This document shows, in pieces, positions 1-9,656 of a DNA stretch of 64,000 nt (position 1 is its first letter; each line of letters starts with the position of its first letter). The DNA comes from Acanthosepion esculentum (Eukaryota; Mollusca; Cephalopoda; Sepiida; Sepiidae). The position numbers were made by a program, and so were the translations under genes. The stretch is from NCBI GenBank assembly GCA_964036315.1, contig OZ038517.1:15614713-15678712 (forward strand), given 5' to 3'. A model generated the notes under the pieces. That model did no database searches. It worked only from the letters and a program-made list of their open reading frames with translations, and was not told the DNA's origin.

Positions 1-350
1 CTTATCATCTCAAACCAAAAAACCTTCTGATTTCACACTGATTTCATAGCAATCCCAACAGTCAAAAGGTTATCATTCCTAAAGGTCAGTAAAGGAAAAA
101 GGTTTGTCGTCAAATGAGTCTCGATATCTGGAACCAATCAAAATCAAGAACAATTTGGGAAGGAATTCTATTGGCTTTAAAATATGTTAAGACAGACAGT
201 GACGAGCAGGCGAACGGACCGGACCAGCCACTGAAAAGAATTTCAGCCGCTGTTCTTTACCCTAAAGCTGCGGACACTTAAAAATTCCACACAGAGAGTA
301 GAAAGAATTACTGATATCAAGAAATACATACCTACATAGACATTAAAAAA

Positions 351-370
351 GACTCTCCTCTCTCACTCAC

Positions 371-410
<40 letters not shown>
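351..410. repeat. (CT)n microsatellite
   Basis: Dinucleotide CT run with CACT interruptions at its left edge. It is simple sequence with no gene signal. Bases 1-350 upstream show no recognisable gene. Confidence 0.9.
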
Positions 411-413
<3 letters not shown>

Positions 414-553
414 TAAGACCACGTTAAAAACTGACCTTGTGTCACCTGACTCTGTGGGGGATCAAGTAAATTGCTTAGAAAAGGAGTTTAAATGTTTTAC
501 TGTCACACTTGATTTGATTCGCATTATCAAATTTAGTTAAACACATTCGATAA

Positions 554-790
554 GGTCTGACATTTAAAACATTAATACGTGTTTTAACCACAAAAGATTT
601 TCGCAACCTTCTAAAAATTGCTTTTTCATCGTTATATAAAATGCTTCACTGGAATAACTCTTCACATATTAAAAATGCCGGCGACCTGGTTGATGAACTA
701 AAATGCATGACACAGTTTAGATATGAAATCGTCAATACGCTAACAAATGCTGAAATCTTTTCAAAACGTCTAAATTCAATCAAAAACTAA
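554..790 (+). pseudogene. Unclassified open fragment, possibly transposon-derived
   Basis: An open frame of about 79 codons with no start codon at its left end, stopping at TAA 788-790. The translation has ordinary protein composition (for example residues reading HIKNAGDLVDELK), unlike the simple-repeat frames nearby. Its last part (about 720-790) recurs at 49682-49750, so it belongs to a dispersed repeat. It may be a piece of a retroelement polyprotein, but I cannot name the family. There is no splice context or poly(A) signal that would make it a host gene. Confidence 0.3.
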
Positions 791-977
791 CCTTGCTCTA
801 ATGGCAAATAAAATTACAAAGATTTGCTGGGTCATTATAAAAAATAATCAATGTTATCTAACTTTCGATAATAAGTTTTACAGACAAAACCTTGGGTTCC
901 AAGGAGACCAACTGTTTTAGATTGTCTCTTCTTTTCATTTTTTCTTGTCTTATTTTTTATTTTCTAGAAATTATTTC

Positions 978-1086
<109 letters not shown>

Positions 1087-1494
1087 TTGTAAATATTCAT
1101 TGGGATTTCATTTTAAATGTTGTTATTTTTATTCCTCTCTAGTTAGGCCGACATAGAGAAATTATGAAAAATTAACAGAAATTAAATGAAATCGGTTGGA
1201 CTATATAACCAAACAAATATTTGAAAAAAATTAAATTAAATTCAAAATTAAATATTTCATCCTCTCTAAAAAAAAAAAAAAAATTTGAAAATGTCTTTGA
1301 AAAATAAATTTACTTATTACCGAATAATTTTCGAAAAAAAATTTCTTCATTATCTAAATTTTTAGATTTAAAAATTTCCATCGAAAATCCAGCGTGCCCT
1401 TTCTTATTTCATCCCAATTTACATATTTAATATATATAAATATATTTATATATTTATACATATATCTATATAAATATATTTATTCCATTATATA

Positions 1495-1660
1495 TTTAAA
1501 GATTCTTCATAAAATCCAAAAAAGAATCTGCAATGTTATTGATACTGATCTGGCATCTCGCCTTTAGTCACCTTCCCACCGTCGTAACACAACTTCCCTG
1601 CGTCTTTTCTATAAATACTTTCATGATAATTGATCTGATGAACTTTCCTCTGTATTAATT
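1495..1660 (+). pseudogene. Non-LTR retrotransposon (LINE) ORF2 C-terminal remnant
   Basis: The translation carries the pattern seen at the end of Jockey/CR1-like LINE polyproteins: a KIQKRICNVID segment, then an HRR motif, then LFYKYFHDN. In this copy a TAG interrupts the segment after the LASRL residues, and a TGA follows the HDN. The copy at 50775-50960 lacks the TAG but shares the TGA. Only the C-terminal tip of the element is present, as expected for a heavily 5'-truncated LINE. The clade assignment is inference from the motif order. Confidence 0.6.
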
Positions 1661-2887
1661 TTATGAATTGTAAATATTCATTAGGGTTTCATTTTAAATG
1701 TTATTTTTATTCCAACCCCCACAGACAAAATGTACATATGGGAACTAGTTAGGATTTCCTAGAGACTGGGAGGTATTATGGTGATTGTAGTAAGACTGGT
1801 GAGAAAGAATGTATTGTTTTGCTTTACGAAAACTGTGGTATATTTGGGTTAGTAATCGTGGTTGGCTAAGTTTCAGGTAAGACAGATTGAAGACCAGCCT
1901 TCCCTCTCCCCAGTTTTGAATTTGTGCTTCATTTTTGTATTATTCAAAACAAATCTTGCTTTCCGCTATGTTACCTAGAGTTTAGGAATTTAAGCAAAGT
2001 ACTAGACCGGCGGAAAAAAACTCATTATTTTCCAATTGAAATGTCTTTATTAACCGTAAGTTCTATGTTAACAGTTTCTTCTATTGCACTTCTCACTTGT
2101 CTAAATTTAGTCCTGACTTAGGACAGTGTTACCCGAAACAGCTGCAAATGCCAAGGTTTTCCCTAGTTGTTTTCTTACAGAGGTTATCGCTATTTTACAG
2201 TAAGACACAAGGTCATCAAAATATATATCCTATTGTAGGGCATCCAGTTAGAATCAATGCCACCACAGAAACGAAATGATATGTGCCCGTAAAAATAATT
2301 TCGAATCCTCATTCAATAAGTCCGAAATCATAGACATCATAGAAATTTAATAGGAAGCGGTCCTCTCCACCCAGGCAGTAAGTGGTATGTTTCTTTTCTT
2401 TTCAGAAATATAAACATTTGGGCCCGGACTCAGTTGTTAACAATTGGTGTACATTTTCCGAAGCCAAAGTTTTATCATTTTTATTTATTTTTTATTAAAT
2501 TTTCAAGATGTCGTGCATTTGCTTTCGTTCTATGTCGTTTTCGTTTAAATCATTTTTTGTGGTATATCCTTTGTAGATAGTCAAACCACTTCAATGGTAT
2601 CACAACATTTTCCAGTGGATCTCTGAAATGTTGGTTAAACATTTTGTAAAATGGTTTGTAAATATTCGATTCTTACTGTCAAAATAAAACTCGTAGTTCC
2701 ATTGTTGATATTTTTGCTGCGACAGAAATTGTGCTCTTTTTCTTCGACTGACGCATGCGCATAGTGACATCACTTCCGTTGTTCTATCTTACTATTATAA
2801 ATTGATATTAACATTTAATTTTGATATTATCATAATATTAATAATTTAGAGAGGTCACTTTTAGTCATCATTGAAAGGAAATATCAT

Positions 2888-2947
2888 TATTTGTTTAATA
2901 TATCGGCTATTTGTTTAATATATCGGCTATTTGTTTAATATATCGGC
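2888..2947 (+). repeat. Three copies of a 20-bp tandem repeat
   Basis: Unit TATTTGTTTAATATATCGGC, three copies. The duplicated segment at 52004-52082 has four copies, so the unit count changed after duplication. Confidence 0.9.
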
Positions 2948-3631
2948 TTGATTTTAGTTTAAAAGTTTTTTTCAAATATTCGAACTATAATTACAAACGA
3001 TATTTTTAGAAAATTAAAATTTCACTGAAATACGTTGGAAAATTTACAAGTTATCTAAAATCAAGAAAATATTAATTTTAAAGAAAATGGTTTTAATATA
3101 CAATACAGTTTAAAAGTTTGAAGCCACCGACAGAATGAGCATGGGATGAACTTGACAGAAGAGAGCAAAAAAAAAAAATACTAATGAAAACGAGTTCTTA
3201 GAGTCAATAAAAAAAGAATGGAATTAATTATCAAACTTATACTTTGAGAAAATTTTGCAGTGAATGCCAAAAGTTTTTCGTGCAGTAATCAAGGTTGAAG
3301 AAGGATATTTTGACGAGAGCAACATTTAATCATAAATTTTTTCTTTCTTTTTGTCATAATAAACTTTCTAATAAAAAATCATGTCTCCCTTTTTTTTAAC
3401 CGTGTATAATAATTTTCTCTTATTTAAAGTACAAAACAACTACTTTTTGGGCCAATATAAAATATTACCAAGGGTGCCTCAAATTTTTGAACTGTAGTGT
3501 ATGTAACAGAGAAGGCATCAGTTGAAACTATATTCCGCTTTGAATCTATTTAAACTGATGCTTCCTTTCATCCCATATGTCTAAAGTCAAATTATATGCC
3601 ACCATTTTGAAAAGAAGGGAAAATTTTGCTG

Positions 3632-3633
<2 letters not shown>

Positions 3634-3698
<65 letters not shown>
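3634..3698. repeat. (TA)n microsatellite
   Basis: Uninterrupted TA run about 210 bp upstream of the first coding exon of the LRAT-like gene. It generates spurious isoleucine/tyrosine reading frames. Confidence 0.95.
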
Positions 3699-3700
<2 letters not shown>

Positions 3701-3907
3701 ATGAAATTATGAAGAAAACGGACTTTAAGCAATATTTTCATAGAGGCGACATACGTACTGCAGCCGTCGAAGTAGTGGTATGTCTAGGACATTGTAGTCT
3801 GACGGAATCCATCCATTCTTCAGACAGGATTAAATTCAGTGTTATCTGAGTCTAATTGCCATCTCAAAGCAAGAGTTTCTAGTAATGTCTTTGTTTTTAT
3901 TTTTCAG

Positions 3908-3953
3908 ATGTCCTGGAAGTCTAGTGGACCATCAAATGGATCATCAGGGGCAA
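3908..3953 (+). CDS. Start-codon exon of LRAT-like membrane protein gene
   Basis: A 46-nt exon bounded by a good acceptor (T-rich tract ending TTTTTCAG, 3901-3907) and a good donor (GCAA|GTAAGG at 3954). The ATG is the first three bases of the exon, so an untranslated exon is expected upstream; none was identified. It encodes the 15 residues MSWKSSGPSNGSSGA plus the first base of codon 16. That one leftover base fits the two bases that begin each downstream terminal exon (TG at 5877, 8778, 13908 and 15587), giving Met at the junction. The Ser/Gly-rich N-terminus has no signal-peptide hydrophobic core. No second copy of this exon is seen, so all four terminal exons would depend on it. This is a model from splice signals and phase, not transcript evidence. 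Confidence 0.6.
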
Positions 3954-4042
3954 GTAAGGCATTGAATTGAACGTTTAGATTTCAGCGTGATATTTTTTCT
4001 AAAGTCTATTTCAGACAAATTGCAATAATCATACACAAATTG

Positions 4043-4250
4043 TAGGCACCTCCAAAGATTCGCTAAAAATTGACCATGCACAAGGAAAAGATGCTAAAAA
4101 CTTAATGAAAATAAAAGTTTTGTTTCTATGATTACGAGAGAAGATCAAATAGTTTTTTTAAAATGTAAAACTTATTTTTTAATCCTTTTTATAACATTTG
4201 AAATTTTGGCTAAAAATCTCGTTTTTCTAGTTTCGACGCTGGCCCTAAAT
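4043..4250 (+). mobile_element. Left-end fragment of the TTAGGTA-type DNA transposon family
   Basis: Reads TAGGCACCTCC, then a GATTCGCTAAAAATT-type block, then GAGAGAAGATCAAATAG and CTAAAAATCTCGTTTTT. The same order of blocks occurs at the left end of the element at 58647-60592 and, in reverse complement, at the right end of the element at 47132-49155. Its right end was not found in the intron. The satellite starts about 50 bp after this fragment. Confidence 0.6.
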
Positions 4251-4301
4251 TTGTATTGGAAATTTGAGAGTCCTTTTGCACCGAAAAACAAATTTATTTA
4301 G

Positions 4302-5340
4302 AAATCCTTACAAATAAATAATCCAAATATGCTTAATAAAAGTGAGAAATCATGTCATAATGAACTCTTCCTTTCTCTTTTCTGTTTCAATGTAAAATCC
4401 TTACAAATAAATAATCCAAATATGCTAAATAAAAGTGAGAAATCATGTCATAATGAACTCTTCCTTTCTCTTTTCTGTTTCAATGTAAAATCCTTACAAA
4501 TAAATAATCCAAATATGCTAAATAAAAGTGAGAAATCATGTCATAATGAACTCTCCCTTTCTCTTTTCTGTTTCAATGTAAAATCCTTACAAATAAATAA
4601 TCCAAATATGCTAAATAAAAGTGAGAAATCATGTCATAATGAACTCTTCCTTTCTCTTTTCTGGTTCAATGTAAAATCCTTACAAATAAATAATCCAAAT
4701 ATGCTTAATAAAAGTGAGAAATCATGTCATAATGAACTCTTCCTTTCTTTTTTCTGGTTCAATGTAAAATCCTTACAAATAAATAATCCAAATATGCTTA
4801 ATAAAAGTGAGAAATCATGTCATAATGAACTCTTCCTTTCTTTTTTCTGGTTCAATGTAAAATCCTTACAAATAAATAATCCAAATATGCTTAATAAAAG
4901 TGAGAAATCATGTCATAATGAACTCTTCCTTTCTCTTTTCTGTTTCAATGTAAAATCCTTACAAATAAATAATCCAAATATGCTTAATAAAAGTGAGAAA
5001 TCATGTCATAATGAACTCTTCCTTTCTCTTTTCTGTTTCAATGTAAAATCCTTACAAATAAATAATCCAAATATGCTTAATAAAAGTGAGAAATCATGTC
5101 ATAATGAACTCTTCCTTTCTTTTTTCTGGTTCAATGTAAAATCCTTACAAATAAATAATCCAAATATGCTTAATAAAAGTGAGAAATCATGTCATAATGA
5201 ACTCTTCCTTTCTTTTTTCTGTTTCAATGTAAAATCCTTACAAATAAATAATCCAAATATGCTAAATAAAAGTGAGAAATCATGTCATAATGAAGTCTTA
5301 CTTTTTTTTCTTTGTCAATGTAAAACGCTTACAAATAAAC
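4302..5340 (+). repeat. 93-bp satellite array 1 (about 11 units)
   Basis: Tandem 93-bp monomers. Each reads through CAATGTAAAATCC, CAAATAAATAATCC, a TATGCTTAATAAAAG or TATGCTAAATAAAAG block, GAAATCATGTCATAATG and a pyrimidine-rich stretch. Because 93 is a multiple of three, one forward frame stays open with a 31-codon period. The last unit decays (TGTAAAACGC, then AAACTGTC) into the single-copy intron sequence. Variants between monomers include CTTTTCTG versus TTTTTCTGG, and GTGAG versus GTTAG. Confidence 0.97.
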
Positions 5341-5876
5341 TGTCAAATACATTGATGTTTGCTTTTTTCGAAACTGCATAAATATTGACTCATTTATTAA
5401 AAATTATATATTAAAAATTTTATTTTCACATTTTGCTTCTATATTTTTAATGAATTCCCGGTTTCCACACACTTAAATAAATGCAGTAGTAGTGACAAAA
5501 ACCTAGGGTATTGGTAAACTCAGCATACAACCTGATTACTGACATCTCCCACTTCATGATTAAATGAAAAGTTTCTTCCCAATTATTATTCCATTGTTCA
5601 TATAAACACTATTGTTTTGACATTTTATATTAATAACTCTGATGAAGCACAGTTTCTCTGGGCACAAACGTCACAACAGATTACTTTTCTCATCTATAAA
5701 CAAAATTCTATATTAGTAATAATTATTAATATTTCATTCTGTGAGGGATAGATTTCATTGATCATTTTTGTTCCTTCCTAATTTTGTTTCTAAAGGTGAC
5801 TTTGGTCACATGGTTGACTTTAAATTTGACATTTTATTTGGGGAATTTTAATGTCTATTTTTATTTTATGTTTCAG
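5341..5876 (+). other. Amplified intron flank 5' of terminal exon, copy 1
   Basis: About 535 bp of single-copy-type AT-rich sequence between the array and the acceptor. It is repeated almost unchanged at 8242-8777, 13373-13907 and 15052-15586. Copies 1 and 2 read GTAGTGACAAAAACC where copies 3 and 4 read GTAGTGAAAAAACC (one base shorter), which groups the copies in pairs. A diverged relative of its first ~140 bp lies at 34548-34690. Confidence 0.85.
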
Positions 5877-6424
5877 TGCAACAGTCTCAGATGGCGAGTA
5901 CGGAAACCGGTTATAAGTTTCAATTAGATTCCTTGAATTATTTGAAGGAACGCATGAAGGAACTTCGAAAAGAAGGTAAAATCCCTGAACTCCAAAAGGA
6001 ATCTGAATACACCATTTATCGATGGAAATCTGGTTTTCTCGGACACGAATCTATTGTTTTGGAATGTCAAGGAAAATACTTTACGATCGAGCTTCGAGTA
6101 ATGGACTCGAAACTCATACTTGATATAACAGCTGAAAATATCAAAATACCTAAATTAAAGAAATGTGGAAATGTAAAGACAACTGGTTTGAAATTGATTC
6201 TTACTGGCGTGAAGGTATTAATAAATATGAACGAATATAATTATGTCTCTAATAACTGCCAAGATTTTGTGAACAACTTTTTAACAGAAATTGAAATGAT
6301 TGATCAAATAGAAAACACTGATTTTCAATCGCTTCTTTGTGCAGTAGGCACAATGGCTACCATTGCTTGTCTTGCTTACTTGGGAATTTCTTGGTTGAAT
6401 GCAAACAATAAACGGAAACAATAA
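5877..6424 (+). CDS. Terminal exon B1, LRAT/HRASLS-like membrane protein
   Basis: A 548-nt exon encoding 182 residues (with the start exon, 197 in total) ending at TAA 6422-6424. Counting from the junction Met, residues 14-45 are charged and helical. His57 lies in GFLGHESIVLE and an NNCQDF motif has Cys128; a hydrophobic helix covers about 153-174, followed by NNKRKQ. A His motif preceding an Asn-Cys motif by about 70 residues, with a C-terminal membrane anchor, is the layout of permuted papain-fold proteins of the LRAT/HRASLS type. These transfer acyl chains using His and Cys at membranes. The fold assignment is inference; the second family histidine is not evident, so activity is uncertain. 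A fallback start without the first exon would be ATG 5891. Codon usage and lack of stops support a real gene. Confidence 0.65.
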
Positions 6425-6755
6425 ACGGAAACAATAAACGGAAATAATAAACACAAGATGTCCACTGTCATGCAAAGACATGATATTAAAATTCACACAC
6501 ATGACATACATTTTCACGTGAAAAAAGACAATGAAGAAACAATATGTATATCGAGACACACACTTATTCATCTGGTATACTTGGGACTCTCTTGATTGAA
6601 TGGAAACAATGAACGAAAAACAATAAACACACAATTTCCACTGTCAGGCACAGACATGATATTAAAATTCACACACATATGACATACATTTTCACATGAA
6701 GAAAGACAGTGAAGAAACAATCTGTATATCGGGAGACACACTTATTCATCTGGTA
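6385..6755 (+). repeat. Direct duplication spanning exon end and 3' UTR (about 190 bp, two copies)
   Basis: The block from TACTTGGGAATTTCTTGG to TTCATCTGGTATA (6375-6580) is followed by a second, diverged version from TACTTGGGACTCTCTTG to TTCATCTGGTATA (6578-6756). The first copy includes the last coding bases of the exon; the second is untranslated and joins the satellite directly (GGTATAATCC). The arrangement is repeated after every terminal exon. Confidence 0.85.
6408..6453 (+). promoter_or_regulatory. Tandem AATAAA poly(A) signals overlapping the stop codon
   Basis: The 12-bp unit CAATAAACGGAA is repeated across the end of the coding frame, placing AATAAA hexamers at, before and after the TAA stop. 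Copies B1, B2 and B4 carry one more unit than B3. A poly(A) site close downstream would give a very short 3' UTR. Confidence 0.6.
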
Positions 6756-8241
6756 TAATCCAAATATGCTAAATAAAAGTGTGAAATCATGTCATAATGA
6801 ACTCTTCCTTTCTTTTTTCTGTTTCAATGTAAAATCCTTACAAATAAATAATCCAAATATGCTAAATAAAAGTGAGAAATCACGTCCTAATGAACTCTTC
6901 CTTTCTTTTTCTGTTTCAATGTAAAATCCTTACAAATAAATAATCCAAATATGCTAAATAAAAGTGAGAAATCATGTCATAATGAACTCTTCCTTTCTTT
7001 TTTCTGGTTCAATGTAAAATCCTTACAAATAAATAATCCAAATATGCTTAATAAAAGTGAGAAATCATGTCATAATGAACTCTTCCTTTCTTTTTTCTGG
7101 TTCAATGTAAAATCCTTACAAATAAATAATCCAAATATGCTAAATAAAAGTGAGAAATCATGTCATAATGAACTCTTCCTTTCTTTTTTCTAGTTCAATG
7201 TAAAATCCTTACAAATAAATAATCCAAATATGCTAAATAAAAGTGAGAAATCATGTCATAATGAACTCTTCCTTTCTTTTTTCTGTTTCAATGTAAAATC
7301 CTTACAAATAAATAATCCAAATATGCTAAATAAAAGTGAGAAATCATGTCATAATGAACTCTTCCTTTCTTTTTTCTGTTTCAATGTAAAATCCTTACAA
7401 ATAAATAATCCAAATATGCTAAATAAAAGTGAGAAATCATGTCATAATGAACTCTCCCTTTCTCTTTTCTGTTTCAATGTAAAATCCTTACAAATAAATA
7501 ATCCAAATATGCTAAATAAAAGTGAGAAATCATGTCATAATGAACTCTTCCTTTCTCTTTTCTGGTTCAATGTAAAATCCTTACAAATAAATAATCCAAA
7601 TATGCTTAATAAAAGTGAGAAATCATGTCATAATGAACTCTTCCTTTCTTTTTTCTGGTTCAATGTAAAATCCTTACAAATAAATAATCCAAATATGCTT
7701 AATAAAAGTGAGAAATCATGTCATAATGAACTCTTCCTTTCTTTTTTCTGGTTCAATGTAAAATCCTTACAAATAAATAATCCAAATATGCTTAATAAAA
7801 GTGAGAAATCATGTCATAATGAACTCTTCCTTTCTCTTTTCTGTTTCAATGTAAAATCCTTACAAATAAATAATCCAAATATGCTTAATAAAAGTGAGAA
7901 ATCATGTCATAATGAACTCTTCCTTTCTCTTTTCTGTTTCAATGTAAAATCCTTACAAATAAATAATCCAAATATGCTTAATAAAAGTGAGAAATCATGT
8001 CATAATGAACTCTTCCTTTCTTTTTTCTGGTTCAATGTAAAATCCTTACAAATAAATAATCCAAATATGCTTAATAAAAGTGAGAAATCATGTCATAATG
8101 AACTCTTCCTTTCTTTTTTCTGTTTCAATGTAAAATCCTTACAAATAAATAATCCAAATATGCTAAATAAAAGTGAGAAATCATGTCATAATGAAGTCTT
8201 ACTTTTTTTTCTTTGTCAATGTAAAACGCTTACAAATAAAC
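6756..8241 (+). repeat. 93-bp satellite array 2 (about 16 units)
   Basis: Same monomer as array 1. From about 7230 on it is a base-for-base style copy of array 1 displaced by 2,901 bp. Some monomers read TTTTTTCTAG where most read TTTTTTCTG, which closes the forward frame. Confidence 0.97.
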
Positions 8242-8777
8242 TGTCAAATACATTGATGTTTGCTTTTTTCGAAACTGCATAAATATTGACTCATTTATTA
8301 AAAATTATATATTAAAAATTTTATTTTCACATTTTGCTTCTATATTTTTAATGAATTCCCGGTTTCCACACACTTAAATAAATGCAGTAGTAGTGACAAA
8401 AACCTAGGGTATTGGTAAACTCAGCATACAACCTGATTACTGACATCTCCCACTTCATGATTAAATGAAAAGTTTCTTCCCAATTATTATTCCATTGTTC
8501 ATATAAACACTATTGTTTTGACATTTTATATTAATAACTCTGATGAAGCACAGTTTCTCTGGGCACAAACGTCACAACAGATTACTTTTCTCATCTATAA
8601 ACAAAATTCTATATTAGTAATAATTATTAATATTTCATTCTGTGAGGGATAGATTTCATTGATCATTTTTGTTCCTTCCTAATTTTGTTTCTAAAGGTGA
8701 CTTTGGTCACATGGTTGACTTTAAATTTGACATTTTATTTGGGGAATTTTAATGTCTATTTTTATTTTATGTTTCAG

Positions 8778-9325
8778 TGCAACAGTCTCAGATGGCGAGT
8801 ACGGAAACCGGTTATAAGTTTCAATTAGATTCCTTGAATTATTTGAAGGAACGCATGAAGGAACTTCGAAAAGAAGGTAAAATCCCTGAACTCCAAAAGG
8901 AATCTGAATACACCATTTATCGATGGAAATCTGGTTTTCTCGGACACGAATCTATTGTTTTGGAATGTCAAGGAAAATACTTTACGATCGAGCTTCGAGT
9001 AATGGACTCGAAACTCATACTTGATATAACAGCTGAAAATATCAAAATACCTAAATTAAAGAAATGTGGAAATGTAAAGACAACTGGTTTGAAATTGATT
9101 CTTACTGGCGTGAAGGTATTAATAAATATGAACGAATATAATTATGTCTCTAATAACTGCCAAGATTTTGTGAACAACTTTTTAACAGAAATTGAAATGA
9201 TTGATCAAATAGAAAACACTGATTTTCAATCGCTTCTTTGTGCAGTAGGCACAATGGCTACCATTGCTTGTCTTGCTTACTTGGGAATTTCTTGGTTGAA
9301 TGCAAACAATAAACGGAAACAATAA
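8778..9325 (+). CDS. Terminal exon B2, LRAT/HRASLS-like, identical product
   Basis: Second copy of the terminal exon, 2,901 bp after the first, with the same acceptor, the same phase and an identical 182-residue translation. The 3' AATAAA repeats and the UTR duplication are also the same. No start-codon exon precedes it within its own repeat unit, so expression would require splicing from 3908-3953 past B1, or use of the internal ATG at 8792. Identity across coding, intron and UTR sequence points to very recent duplication or ongoing conversion. An assembly repeat error cannot be excluded from sequence alone. Confidence 0.6.
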
Positions 9326-9656
9326 ACGGAAACAATAAACGGAAATAATAAACACAAGATGTCCACTGTCATGCAAAGACATGATATTAAAATTCACACA
9401 CATGACATACATTTTCACGTGAAAAAAGACAATGAAGAAACAATATGTATATCGAGACACACACTTATTCATCTGGTATACTTGGGACTCTCTTGATTGA
9501 ATGGAAACAATGAACGAAAAACAATAAACACACAATTTCCACTGTCAGGCACAGACATGATATTAAAATTCACACACATATGACATACATTTTCACATGA
9601 AGAAAGACAGTGAAGAAACAATCTGTATATCGGGAGACACACTTATTCATCTGGTA

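Larger units (their letters stand above)
1190..3236 (+). repeat. Segmental duplication, copy 1 (partner 50476-52895)
   Basis: About 2 kb that aligns collinearly with 50476-52895, from the block reading GGACTATATAACC to the block reading GAATGGAAT. Differences include a unique stretch at about 2235-2443 here, replaced by a short palindromic sequence in the partner; a solo LTR present only in the partner; and three versus four copies of a 20-bp unit. Point differences are frequent enough to suggest that this is not a very recent event. The segment is mostly old transposon sequence with no intact gene. Confidence 0.85.
3954..5876 (+). other. Intron between start exon and first terminal exon
   Basis: A 1,923-nt inferred intron, GT at 3954-3955 and AG at 5875-5876. 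In order it contains a transposon-end fragment (4043-4250), about 11 units of the 93-bp satellite (4302-5340) and about 535 bp of non-repetitive sequence next to the acceptor. The acceptor has a T-rich tract reading TTTTATTTTATGTTTCAG. The same 535-bp stretch precedes every later terminal exon, so the acceptor and its branch-point region were amplified with the exon. Confidence 0.55.

Noticed and set aside
1924..2121. 65-codon frame conserved at 51215-51412
   Set aside because: Conservation is explained by the segmental duplication, and changes between copies show no coding bias that I could see; it lies in repeat sequence.
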